This document shows, one piece after another, positions 1-9,702 of a stretch of DNA of 64,000 nt. The position numbers were made by a program, and so were the translations under genes. Positions within the stretch are counted from its first letter, which is position 1, and each line of letters starts with the position of its first letter. The stretch is from positions 310,001 to 374,000 of the forward strand of contig CAJZBQ010000053.1 in NCBI GenBank assembly GCA_914767885.1. The letters run 5' to 3'. The stretch is from Blepharisma stoltei. Taxonomy: Eukaryota; Ciliophora; Heterotrichea; Heterotrichida; Blepharismidae. Below the pieces are notes generated by a model. The model ran no database searches and had not been told where the DNA came from. It worked only from the letters and a program-made list of their open reading frames with translations.

Positions 1-14
1 GAAAGAATTTCGGC

Positions 15-780
15 TCAATCAAGTAAATTTAATTAAATTCAGTATGTAATTATTATAAAAGGATATTCTTTTTTTAAGACATTATAAATTTGTGTTTTAT
101 TAATTAATATAGTTTAATTTATATATATACCTAAAATGAAAAAAAGACTTGAACTGTACACTTTTTCGGTCAAGTATGGAAACAATCTTGTAGAAGTTTT
201 AGTTATTGGAGATCAATTACTTGTAATGCTTAAGATTCCATCTTATTTTGGCACATACACTATTGCTCGATTTTCTTTGTCAAGCATTTGACTTTAGCGA
301 ATTTCAAAAAAAATGGCTTATGTATATTTGATACAAAAAAAGATTCGAAATATGCATTTTTCCGGTGAAGTGTAGACAAAATCTGATAAGGACTTAGTTT
401 TTTGATATTGAGTACTTGCGATACTTAAGATTTCCAACTTGTTTTTTAATATATTTATATTGTTCGATTTTCTTTTTCAAATATTTGACTTTAGCGAATT
501 TCAAAAAATGGCTTCTATATATGGATGCAAAAAACTGCGCACTTTTCCTGTGAAATGTGAAACAATCTGATTGGGTTTTAGTTGTTGGACATTGAGTGTT
601 GCAATACTTAAGATTCCAGCTTGTTTTAATGTATGAACAATTATTTGAGATAGATCGACTGAGGCATTTATCTATAAATAGATTATAAGAGTATTAATAA
701 AAAAATTATAGTGTCTTTAAAAATGATTACCCTTTTATAATGATTATTTATACTGAATTTAATTAAATTTACTTGATTGA
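15..780. mobile_element. Inverted-repeat element with internal repeats
   Basis: Positions 15-63 and 731-780 are near-perfect inverted repeats of about 49 bp. Inside are roughly three direct repeats of 170-190 bp starting near 150, 350 and 535; each has a variant of CACTTTTTCGGTCAAG, then TACTTAAGATTCC. The sequence GACTTTAGCGAATTTC occurs near 290 and near 488. No long ORF. Probably an IES or non-autonomous transposon; no gene reading spans it, so the exact ends are unproved. Confidence 0.6.
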
Positions 781-785
781 ACTGA

Positions 786-1162
786 TAGGGAAAAGTAGAG
801 ATACTATCAGTGCCAGTCTATAAGGGTATCTTAAATTAAAAATAAATTTTTATATAATAGAAATATTTTTAAGTTCGTTTACTTTCAAAATGGCTTGCAC
901 TTGTTACTAGTCATTTTTAGTTCATCAGATGTAGGCCAATGCTATTTTGCCACATAATTGCCACTTTTTAAAAGGGCGAGAGAAGAACCATTTTAAACTG
1001 TAAATAACCTTGGCTTCATTTTCCAAGCCTTCATGCTCATTATTAAAAATGCTTTCTTAATTATTTAAAAACAATATTGAACTAGTTTAAAATAAGTGCT
1101 TTTATTATTTTATCTGAATGTTCCTCTAAAGATTGATGGGTCTGGTCTAAGACGTGCAAGAT
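786..1162. other. Intergenic, AT-rich
   Basis: I see no ORF, intron or repeat here that I can support. The sequence just before 1163 has an open stretch in another frame that might be an earlier exon of the next gene, but no 15-16 nt intron with a good 5' site joins it convincingly. Confidence 0.4.
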
Positions 1163-1840
1163 ATGAAGCCAATTATAAAGGCTATTTCTTTGATGATATC
1201 GATCTATAAAGGCTCATGAGCTATATCCACAATAGATTATAAATGCCAATACCCAGGCTGCACAGAAATAATAAAACTGGCATCTCGAGTAAAGCATGAG
1301 GAAGAGTGCCCATTTGGACCTAACTTGCAATGTTTGCTGCAAAATTGTAAATGAGTTGGGACCTCAGGCAGACTCCTTTCCCATTTGAATGCCAAACACA
1401 AAATCCCTCATTATGATATTTTAGGAGATACTGCAGAATACTCATCAAGATTAAGATCAAGTTCTCCATCTGCTGGCTGTGTCAAATTATTACATACCTT
1501 TTATGTAGATGATTTGCAGCCTTGCACTATTTTGACTTACATTTTTATGGACGGCTCAAAAAATTTGCTTTATCCTCAGTTTCGAGCGATTTCAGGAAAT
1601 CCCTCAAAGTTTACATTGACAATATGAAACTCAGACTCAGACGAAGTAGATGAATTAGTAATTATAGGGAAACCAAAGATAGTAAAGTACAGTCTTGAAG
1701 AAGAAAGAGAAAGAAAAATGTGTCTGGCGCTAGATCTTGACAGCATGGTCAACAAATTTGCATTTGAAGATAAAGTGGAAAAAGAGCATAAACTGCTGCA
1801 TTATAGACTCACAGTTAAACTTGCTGAAAATAATAATTAG
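1163..1840 (+). CDS. SIAH-type zinc-finger protein, RING not seen
   Basis: Read with TGA as Trp this is one frame of 225 codons ending in TAG at 1838. Residues about 25-85 carry a Cys/His pattern of the SIAH type: CQYPGC, HEEEC, CLLQNCKW, then HLNAKHK. The rest resembles the beta-rich substrate-binding half of seven-in-absentia ubiquitin ligases and includes a TGA-coded Trp at 1625. Family members normally start with a RING finger that binds the E2 enzyme; none is visible here, and ATG 1163 is only the first possible start after an in-frame stop. Either a 5' exon or IES junction is missed upstream, or the gene is truncated. The SIAH zinc finger is clear; ligase activity cannot be inferred without the RING. 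Confidence 0.6.
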
Positions 1841-1864
1841 TTTGCCATTATTAAAATCTTATGA

Positions 1865-3033
1865 TTAACTCGAACGCTTCCCAGGACTTAGAGACGATCT
1901 AATTGGGGTTGGTACTGTAGACCTAATATGAGGCTTTATCGGGCTTCCTTCATATCTCCCTGCTGCTGTGGTATGCTTGCCTTTTTTCTTATTCGTCTCG
2001 ATTTTCTGTATATTTTCCATCTCTCTTCGTATGTTCTCGTATTTTTTCCCAATCAAGTCGAATTCTATGTTCCTTTGCTTGCTGAGTTCATCAAGACCTG
2101 TTTTTTGCCTCTTTTTTATGTTTTCGATTTCCTTCTGAAGCCTGTTTTCTAAAATAATCATTTGCTGCTCTATCTTAACCTGCCTTATTTCTAGATGCTT
2201 CATTTGTTCGTAGGACTTAAGCTCTTCGATTTGTTTGAGTAAGCCATTAGCTTCCATGTATTTTTGTGTTTGCACAGCCCTTTCTTTGCATTTAATCATA
2301 TTTAATAATTGTGCACTTGGCTTATAAGCAGTTGGAGTTATTGACTCCAATCTTTCTCTTTCTTCTTTAGCCTGAATTTGATGCTTTTGAAGAGTTTTTT
2401 CTTCTTGATCTTTACATCTTTCAAGATAATCCTGAATGACTTTGTTCCAGTGGCTGTTAAACTCAGCAACTTCTGTTTGATAAGCCTGATCTACCATATC
2501 TCTTTCTTCATTCTGCTTACTCCTCCCTCAGTGAGCGAAAAAAAGCATTCGAAAAATCCCTTATTTTTTGCCCAAAAATCCACCCTCTGTGAGCGAACAA
2601 AAATTTTTTTAATAGAAAAATTTTTTATGGAAAAAAATTTTAATGTATAAGTGATAATTAGTATAATGAAATCTCGAGCTAATTTTATTTAATTTTAAAT
2701 AAATTGCTTTTAAACATAAATTTTATAAATTAAATTAATATTTGCTTTCTAATTTTTTTAAATTTCGAGGAAAAAAAATTAACCCCCCTCCGTGATTGAA
2801 AAAGTTTTTTTGTTCACTCTCGGAGGGGGGGAGTTAGCTTTTAGCTCTGCTACTTGGTCTCTCTGGAGTTTTTGCTTTAACTCCACAATTTTTCGGGCTG
2901 TTATTTGAGCTTCCACATATCGCTCTTCAGCTTCAAAGCTTTTTTGTTCTTCTTTTAGTGAATTTATAAGTAAGGACAATTCGTTGTTACCTGGGGATCC
3001 TTGGGAGGGAGAATGAGAATGTGAGGGCTCCAT
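1865..3033 (-). CDS. Coiled-coil protein interrupted by a family A IES
   Basis: The gene starts at ATG 3033 and ends at 1865. The two open stretches are joined by removing 2520-2836 between TTA repeats, which gives ...AELKAKQNEERD... and a single 283-aa product (1169 minus 317 is a multiple of three). The protein is almost wholly charged alpha helix with heptad character, residues about 20-235, followed by a basic, Ser/Thr/Pro-rich tail with several SP/TP sites. I do not recognise the family. The composition suggests a structural protein of cortex, basal body or cytoskeleton, which is only inference. A decayed copy of its 5' end lies at 3862-4090. Confidence 0.7.
2520..2836. mobile_element. 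Family A MITE / IES
   Basis: Flanked by TTA at 2517-2519 and 2834-2836. Left end CTCC...GTGAGCGAA with a second inward copy near 2564; right end is a hairpin of the same motif ending GGGGGAG. Excision leaving one TTA restores the coiled-coil gene frame. Confidence 0.9.
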
Positions 3034-3109
3034 TGAGAAAGCTTAACGAAAAATTAATTTAATTATTTGGTGAAATCTAAGAATATTTTTTAGTTTTAAC
3101 TGATTACTG

Positions 3110-3445
3110 GTCTCTTTAGCCCAGTTTTGGAAATCGGCTGTTATAAGTTCCTCAAAATTTACCTCAATAACTGATACTTTAAAAGAAACAGTAATGGATT
3201 TTTACCTGCAGTTAATTGCTCTACAGAGTCATCAAAATTTGTTGATCCTTTTTAATTGATTCGTTGATGCTAAGATCAATAGTAAACTTGGCATAATTGG
3301 GCATCCTTTATTTTATTTTCTTATCAAAGTAAATGCTTTTCGATAAAGATGAAATTTGGGGTTTCCAGAATTAGATGCAATTTTTAGTTGTTTCCATATT
3401 TCATCTTTTTTAAACCAATATTTTGTTTTAATATCTTTGCTTTAG
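3110..3445. repeat. Decayed copy of the PSAT upstream region
   Basis: The stretch resembles 4500-4760, the region just upstream of the first aminotransferase gene (shared TTATCAAAGT, GATAAAGATG / AATAAGGATG, TTTCATC..ACCAATA in order). The aminotransferase itself is absent here; a palindrome sits at its place. Part of a local duplication that has mostly decayed. Confidence 0.5.
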
Positions 3446-3446
3446 C

Positions 3447-3542
3447 ATATATAAAAATTGCCTTTGAGTAGCGCGCTAAGCGCCCGAGACTTCCCGACGA
3501 AGTCTCAGGCGCCTAGCGCGCTACTCAAAGGCAATTTCTATA
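3447..3542. mobile_element. Family F palindromic element
   Basis: Near-perfect palindrome with arms of about 45 bp and a loop of a few bases around 3495. The outer ends are TATATAAAAATTGCC and GGCAATTTCTATA; the GC-rich arms contain TAGCGCGCTA. The ends match those of 34001-34231 although the arms differ. Confidence 0.65.
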
Positions 3543-3589
3543 GCATTGGACAGTTGTAAAATTATGTCAGCTATTTTTTTAAGGTTTGA

Positions 3590-3860
3590 TCAGAGATTTG
3601 AAGCTACTTTGATTAATTGGAAAATCCCATTTTTTCATCTGTTATTTGTTGAAAACTAAAGATAACTTAGGAAGCCATTAGTTCAGGATAATAAAGTAAA
3701 AGCATTATTTCAATTCCTAAATCTTGAGAATCCTTGCTAAAGTTTTTTATTATATTTTTTTATGTATTTTCTTCTCAATACATTACAAAAAAACTTCTTT
3801 AACTCTTTTAATCTTCCAGGGAATTGCCAGGAGTCATTATGGAATCTGAATTTATATAGG
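3590..3860 (-). pseudogene. Relic of the 6800-7546 gene
   Basis: Similar to 7160-7560 in order (CCCATTTTTTCATCT, GTTCAGG..AATAAAG, CCTAAATCTTGAG, CCAGGAGTCATTATG) but with many substitutions and indels and with an internal piece missing. No usable reading frame remains. Confidence 0.65.
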
Positions 3861-3861
3861 T

Positions 3862-4090
3862 TTTATCTCTGCGACTTGGTCTATATAAATTCTTTGCTTT
3901 AATTAAGTTCACAATTTTTAGGGGTATTATTTGAGTTTCCATTCTTCTTTTAGTGAATTTATTAGTAAGGACGATTCCTTGTTTCCTGGGGATCCTTGGG
4001 AGGAGAATGAGAATGCGAGCTCCATTGAGAAAACTTAACGAAAAATTAATTTAATTAATGGTGAAATCTATGATCATTTTTAGTTATAAC
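3862..4090 (-). pseudogene. Relic of the coiled-coil gene 5' end
   Basis: Copies the start and upstream flank of the 1865-3033 gene (compare 2855-3110: CTGGGGATCCTTGGGAGG, GCTCCATTGAGAAA, TTAACGAAAAATTAATTTAATT). It has indels and lost sections and is not translatable. Confidence 0.7.
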
Positions 4091-4139
4091 TGATTATTGA
4101 TTTCTTATAAATAAAATGGCATTCAGTTCGACAGAAATT

Positions 4140-4490
4140 AGCTCTGCTAATTTTCTCTCCCTCATGGAATTTTTTTTATGGGGTTTAATTTCTCTCGAGA
4201 ACTTCTGCACAGCAACAGTGGTTTAACTTGGGGATAGCCAGAGGAACTGTTCCACAGTGCAACCAAGAGGCTGAGATTTACCTTTCAGCACATCCTAGTA
4301 GGGTGACCCTTAGGCGGAAAATCGCAGGAGCTAAGTTAGGGAAGGGCGACAGCATCGTGCAAGGTGAGAAGTACTGATGGGGTGGCAGGCGTCTATTTGG
4401 AATGATCCGATCTTTTGGATCTAAAATGTTCGTGATATCACCATTATGGCTCTGCCCGTTTAGTGGGAGCGTGGCATTAGATACTTTAAA
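4140..4490. repeat. GC-richer retroposon-like fragment
   Basis: About 300 bp, markedly richer in G+C than its flanks, with no conserved ORF. It resembles in composition the retroposon-like inserts elsewhere in the window, but no target duplication was identified. Its class is a guess from composition. Confidence 0.3.
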
Positions 4491-4768
4491 TGCTTTAATT
4501 AATTTAATAAAAATGTAATTATTATTGATTCTTAAGTCCAGTTTTGACCTTTTTAATTTGTTTTTTGATTCTAAAATCAATAATAATTTTACACAATTCT
4601 GACCTATTATTTTTTATCAAAGTCAATAGACTTTAATAAGGATGTAATTAAGGTGGTCCAAGAAGTTGATTCACATATAAGAAACTTCCTTATTTCATCA
4701 ACTTTGAGCCAATACTTTGCATTAAAAATGTCGCTTTTGGGATACAGCTTGGACAATTTTATAAAATA

Positions 4769-6761
4769 ATGGCGTCTGGCAGAATTTTCAATTTCTCAGC
4801 TGGTCCTTCTATGCTCCCAGTAGAAATCCTAGAGCAAGCTCAAGCCGATGTTATAAACTGGCATGGGACTGGAATGAGTGTCATGGAAATGTCTCACAGA
4901 TCAAAACCTTTTGAATCCATCCACAAGAAATGCATTCAAGATCTTAGAGACCTTCTCAACATCCCTCCAAACTTCAAGGTCCTCTTAATGCAAGGAGGCG
5001 GATCAACCCAATTTGCTTGCGTCCCACTAAACCTTCTCAAAGATAAAGAGACTGCAAACTACCTCACTACTGGAGCTTGGTCCACAAAGGCCATTGAAGA
5101 AGCAAGAAAATATTGCAGAGCTCACGAAGTCGCAACTTCCAAGTCTATAAATCGATCCCTGATTTAGATCGGGCTTACTGGATTGGGGAAAAGTCAGATG
5201 TGGATTTGACGAGCCAACTTTTCTGGTAAAGTCAGATCCCCAGATGGCAATCTTCTTGCTATTTGATTTTTGTCATCTGGATTTGACTTTTTCAAAAAAA
5301 TTAGTTAGTCAGCTCCCCATTTGAAGTCTCCCGCAGTCAAGCCCGATCCAAAGCAGCGATCGAGCTATACCAATTTCACAACCATCCCAGACCCTAGCAC
5401 TTGGAACGTAGATCCAAACGGAGCTTACTTCCATTACTGTGCAAATGAGACAATTCACGGTGTCGAGTTTACTTTGACTCAAGAAATGCTGGACAGAATT
5501 GGCGAGGTTCCAATTGTAGCTGATATGTCTTCAAACTTTTTAAGTAAGCCAATTGACTTTTCTAATTCCACTCCTTTGAATTGGAAGAAAAAATCCTGTT
5601 AAAAAATAAAATAAATCTTAATAATAATATTTTTGTAAATATTTATAATTAAAATTAAATTGAATGCTATATTGCTGAATTTTAAAATTTTTATTTAAAA
5701 AATTATCCTATTCGAAGAGTCAACTATTTATATAACATTCTGCATGAAGTTCCTCATTAAATAGAGTCAAAGATAATTATATAAAAATTAGTATTTTCAT
5801 CTATCAAATCTTAAATTGAAAATTAAAATTTTGCTCTAATTAGGGGCTAATTTACCCAAAAAGTGACGATTTTATCAATATTTTGTTTCAATTTAAAGGG
5901 GGAGTAAGCACGCTGTAGTATATGCAGGCGCCCAAAAGAATGCTGGCCCTGCAGGCGTCACTTTTGTGATTGCTCGTGAAGATATGTTAGGACATGCCAA
6001 GAATATCACCCCAACTATGTTGGACTGGAAAACCCAAGCTGATAACGATTCCATGTACAATACCCCACCATGCTATGCAATTTATATCTGTGGACTTTAC
6101 TTTGATTACATGAAGAGACATGGAGGAATTGAAGCAGTTCAAGAACTTGATAGACAAAAAGCAGCAATTCTTTATGATTTGTTTGATAGCTCCAATGGAT
6201 TCTATACAAATCCAGTCAATCCTCAGTATAGGTCAAAGATGAACGTACCTTTCTTAATCAAAGGAGGAAATGTGGATTTGGAAAAGAAGTTTTTGGCAGA
6301 AGCTGAAGCTGTTGGGCTATCAACATTGGCTGGTCATCGCTCAGTAGGAGGGCTAAGAGCTTCAATATATAATGGAATGCCATTAGAAGGTGTCAGAAGA
6401 CTTGCAGACTTCATGACTGAATTTAAAACTATCTCCCTACATTAATAAGTAAATTCTTGCTTATTTCTCGGAGTTTTAGCACAAAATTTTGATAACTTGA
6501 GGTAAATATAAAAATTCTAATTTCTGGCATTTTATTTGGAAAAACCTTATGACCTCGGCGAACTAAGACGGACTCCGAGCTAAAAATCAAGTGTTGTATC
6601 ACTAATATGGCTAGCACCTGACTTTAAATAATCCTATTCCTTATCTAGAAGCACTCAGTAATAACTATTTATATAAATTTACTTTTCGAAAATTTTGTGA
6701 TAACCCCACGAATACGCAATAATTTACTTTTTATAACGGGAGTAAGCATGAGGCAGAATAA
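4769..6761 (+). CDS. PSAT1: Phosphoserine aminotransferase, copy A
   Basis: Phosphoserine aminotransferase catalyses the PLP-dependent step from 3-phosphohydroxypyruvate and glutamate to phosphoserine in serine synthesis. Removing three IESs (5148-5369, 5565-5906, 6432-6744) gives 372 codons, the normal family length. Visible landmarks are the N-terminal FNFSAGPSMLP, the PLP phosphate-binding GGGSTQF, the aspartate in VADMSSNF, the PLP lysine in AGAQKNAGPAG and the C-terminal GHRSVGGLRAS. All three deletions are confirmed by the uninterrupted sequence of copy B at 8331. The last exon is only about 16 nt (after 6744). Copy A has His where copy B has Asp in INWHGTG; otherwise they are nearly identical, so this is a recent duplication. 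Both look functional after DNA elimination. Confidence 0.93.
5148..5369. mobile_element. IES 1 of PSAT copy A
   Basis: TA pointers at 5146 and 5368. Ends are inverted repeats of about 35 bp (TATAAATCGATCCCTG and its partner TATAGCTCGATCGCTG on the other strand). Copy B reads straight through as AAGTCTACCAAT. Confidence 0.93.
5565..5906. mobile_element. IES 2 of PSAT copy A, family B
   Basis: TA pointers at 5563 and 5905. Ends show CTCCTTTGAATTGGAA and, inverted, CCCCTTTAAATTGAAAC, the family B terminal motif. Copy B has uninterrupted TTTTCTAAGCACG here. Confidence 0.93.
6432..6744. mobile_element. IES 3 of PSAT copy A
   Basis: TA pointers at 6430 and 6743; ends TCTCCCTAC... and ...AACGGGAG with inverted AAGTAAATT. 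Copy B has uninterrupted AAAACTAAGCACGAGG. It includes, near 6590-6640, a short piece like the conserved end of the retroposon at 20163-20280 (ATATGGCTAGCACCTGAC). Confidence 0.92.
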
Positions 6762-6771
6762 TTAAATAGAG

Positions 6772-6963
6772 TTACATAAGAAATTGATAATTAAATTTGT
6801 TAGGCTCTTGCAATTTTCTCAAAGGAATTCGTTCTAGGCTTTTTGAGAAGTTTCGGAAGAATTTGAATGCATCGAGAATTGTTCCTTTTTTGCTGCAGAG
6901 CGTTTTTTGTGAATCTGGAGTGTTTGGGGGAGAGAATGCGTGGAATTGATGTGAAGTTAGCAT
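6772..6963 (-). pseudogene. Relic of the RPAP3 3' end
   Basis: Right after the aminotransferase stop, one minus-strand frame reads ...PLRKLQEPNK, matching ...PLRKLLEPKQT of the RPAP3-like gene that follows PSAT copy B. The flanking ATTAAATAGAGTTACATAAG is also shared. This is a truncated copy carried along with the aminotransferase duplication; it overlaps the tail of the next gene in another frame. Confidence 0.6.
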
Positions 6964-7546
6964 AGATATGATGAAGAACTTTGAGAGATGATTTTAAGGG
7001 GATATTTTTTGAATTTTTTGGAGCCTGGAATTTTTTATTCAATTGTCCTAAAGGCATAGGATGTTTCTTTGCAAAGCTATCAATATTTGGTGTTTTAGGC
7101 GGAAAAGTGGCATTTATGTTTTCATTTGAGATTTGAAGTTCTTTTAGTTCAATCTGAGGATCCCATTTTTTCATCTCTTCTTTGCTGAAAACTACAGATA
7201 ATTTGGTAGCTACTAGTTCAGGCCAATAAAGAAAGTACATTATTTCAGTTCCTAAATCTTGAGGATTCTTGCAAAAATTTTTAATCATGTTTTTTAGATT
7301 TTGTCCTTCCCAACACATTGCAAACGACTTCTCTTCACTTTCTTTTAGCCTTCTGGAAAATAAACCTTCCATCATTTTAGCTGTAAGATAAAGTAACTTA
7401 GAATCTCTGAGAATCAAGCCTTTGGACTGCAGTTTTCTTATGGTCTCCTCTATTTTGCCTTGCTTTACAGCTTCTGGAGTTAGCAAAATTAAGACCCTTT
7501 CCCAATCTGCTCGGTTGAGTGAATTAGGGGAAACGTCAGGAATCAT
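6800..7546 (-). CDS. Unrecognised protein, tail over an RPAP3 relic
   Basis: A 248-codon frame from ATG 7546 to TAA 6800. The first 130 residues (NRADWERVLILLTPEAVKQG..., then WEGQNLKNMIKNFCKNPQ) look like a helical domain; I cannot name it. The last 50 or so residues lie over the RPAP3 relic in a different frame, so the natural C terminus may have been replaced when the duplicated block inserted. A further decayed copy of this gene is at 3590-3860. There is no signal peptide or membrane segment. The N-terminal part is probably a real gene; the tail is doubtful. Confidence 0.5.
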   Translation of the reverse strand: MIPDVSPNSLNRADWERVLILLTPEAVKQGKIEETIRKLQSKGLILRDSKLLYLTAKMMEGLFSRRLKESEEKSFAMCWEGQNLKNMIKNFCKNPQDLGTEIMYFLYWPELVATKLSVVFSKEEMKKWDPQIELKELQISNENINATFPPKTPNIDSFAKKHPMPLGQLNKKFQAPKNSKNIPLKSSLKVLHHIYANFTSIPRILSPKHSRFTKNALQQKRNNSRCIQILPKLLKKPRTNSFEKIARA

Positions 7547-8330
7547 TATGTTATCTGGATTTTATATATATTTACCATTTTATGTATTAGGGATAAATTC
7601 AAATTCAATTAACCTCAGTCTTAAAAATAAAAATGAATTTAATTCTGAAGTGGGGCATAAAATGATGTATTGCTACCAGTACAACTATTGCATTGATGAT
7701 AACTACACAGAATACTTCCTATATTTTCTTTCAGCTGCATGCTTAAATCATTTTTTTTTGGAATATCATGCTAAGAGTCAAAACAACAGAAAATAATTTT
7801 AGAGCTATTATTTAATTTTGAAACTCTTTGAACACAGATAAAAATAACCAGTGAGGAGCCACCGTGCTCTTCGTGGCGGTGCCCTTATTTATAGAATGTA
7901 GTTTTTGCTTCAAAGAAGCTATCAAAGGGTTGGGTTAGCCTCGAAGCAAATCCTAACATTATTTCTGCAGATTAATGGATCTGGCTCAAAGCATTTTTTG
8001 CTTCATTTTGCCAGTAGCGCCCAGGCCTAGGTTGAATATTCAATAGAGCAGACGACTTGCATGCCTAGGCTTCTTGATGGCCTACCCCGAATAGCTTAAT
8101 CTGGCATGTCTTTAGTCAAGGGAAAAAGTAGAAATATTCAATCACTCTCGAGGGCTAAAGTCTCTCCAGTTGATAAGGATCCTGATTAAGGAATGATCTT
8201 GTTTAAAGTAAATAGGGTTGAATATAATCTAATCTTGAAATTCTTAGATTAAGATTCCCTATTGATTTATATGATTTATACCTAAAATGTAGCCACATCC
8301 GACAAAAGCATATCCTATGGTTATAAAATA
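7547..8330. other. Intergenic with GC-richer patches
   Basis: Divergent spacer between the 6800-7546 gene and PSAT copy B. A 41-codon frame with TGA as Trp starts at ATG 7632 and may be chance. Positions 7950-8180 are GC-richer and resemble retroposon-derived DNA, without a target duplication I could find. Confidence 0.35.
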
Positions 8331-9672
8331 ATGGCGTCTGGCAGAATTTTCAATTTCTCAGCTGGTCCTTCTATGCTCCCAGTAGAAATCCTAGAGCAAG
8401 CTCAAGCCGATATTATAAACTGGGATGGGACTGGAATGAGTGTCATGGAAATGTCTCACAGATCAAAACCTTTTGAATCCATCCACAAGAAATGCATTCA
8501 AGATCTTAGAGACCTTCTCAACATCCCTCCAAACTTCAAGGTCCTCTTAATGCAAGGAGGCGGATCAACCCAATTTGCTTGCGTCCCACTAAACCTTCTC
8601 AAAGATAAAGAGACTGCAAACTACCTCACTACTGGAGCTTGGTCCACAAAGGCCATTGAAGAAGCAAGAAAATATTGCAGAGCTCACGAAGTCGCAACTT
8701 CCAAGTCTACCAATTTCACAACCATCCCAGACCCCATAGCTTGAGCATCCTTATGGATCGCTTAAGCCCCTAGCTCTATTTGCCAAATGAGAGCTTGCTT
8801 ATTTAACTTCAGCTAATAAGCTGCCTCTTATTTTGGAAATTCTTTAAGATTCGTAGATTACCAAATTTAGTGTTGACTTGTTAACTGGAGTTGAATAAGG
8901 AAGGTCTTAATTGGCAAATAGAGTTGGAGGCTTAAGCGATCTATAAGGATGCTCAAGCTATAGCACTTGGAACGTAGATCCAAACGGAGCTTACTTCCAT
9001 TACTGTGCAAATGAGACAATTCACGGTGTCGAGTTTACTTTGACTCAAGAAATGCTGGACAGAATTGGCGAGGTTCCAATTGTAGCTGATATGTCTTCAA
9101 ACTTTTTAAGCAAGCCAATTGACTTTTCTAAGCACGCTGTAGTATATGCAGGCGCCCAAAAGAATGCTGGCCCTGCAGGCGTCACTTTTGTGATTGCTCG
9201 TGAAGACATGCTAGGACATGCCAAGAATATCACCCCAACTATGTTGGACTGGAAAATCCAAGCTGATAATGATTCCATGTACAATACCCCACCTTGCTAT
9301 GCAATTTATATCTGCGGACTTTACTTTGATTACATGAAGAGACATGGAGGAATTGAAGCTGTGCAAGAACTTGATAGACAAAAAGCAGCAATTCTTTATG
9401 ATTTGTTTGATAGCTCCAATGGATTCTATACAAATCCAGTCAACCCTCAATATAGATCAAAGATGAACGTACCTTTCTTAATCAAAGGAGGAAATGTGGA
9501 TTTGGAAAAGAAGTTTTTGGCAGAAGCTGAAGCTGTTGGGTTGTCAACATTGGCTGGTCATCGCTCAGTAGGAGGGTTAAGAGCTTCAATATATAATGGA
9601 ATGCCATTAGAAGGTGTCAGAAGACTTGCAGACTTCATGACTGAATTTAAAACTAAGCACGAGGCAGAATAA
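8331..9672 (+). CDS. PSAT1: Phosphoserine aminotransferase, copy B
   Basis: Second gene for the serine-pathway aminotransferase, 372 codons after removal of one IES at 8736-8961. All catalytic landmarks of copy A are present (GGGSTQF, VADMSSNF, AGAQKNAGPAG with the PLP lysine, GHRSVGGL). The translation runs without interruption through the three places where copy A carries IESs. The upstream flank beyond about 30 bp is unlike copy A, so the two may be regulated differently. The IES here is flanked by ATAG..CTAT, and only removal of exactly 226 bp, not a TA-to-TA cut, keeps the frame as ...DPSTWNV, the copy A sequence. Confidence 0.92.
8736..8961. mobile_element. IES of PSAT copy B
   Basis: Inverted ends of about 50 bp (ATAGCTTGAGCATCCTTATG on one side, ATAGCTTGAGCATCCTTATA read from the other). 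Copy A is uninterrupted at this point. A standard TA cut leaves two extra bases; the in-frame junction is CCCC/AGCACTTGG. Confidence 0.88.
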
Positions 9673-9702
9673 TTAAATAGAGTTACATAAGAAAATGATA
9701 AG

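Noticed and set aside
15-780. CRISPR-like array from the spaced repeats
   Set aside because: Repeats are long, diverged and AT-rich within an inverted-repeat element of a eukaryote; no spacer structure.
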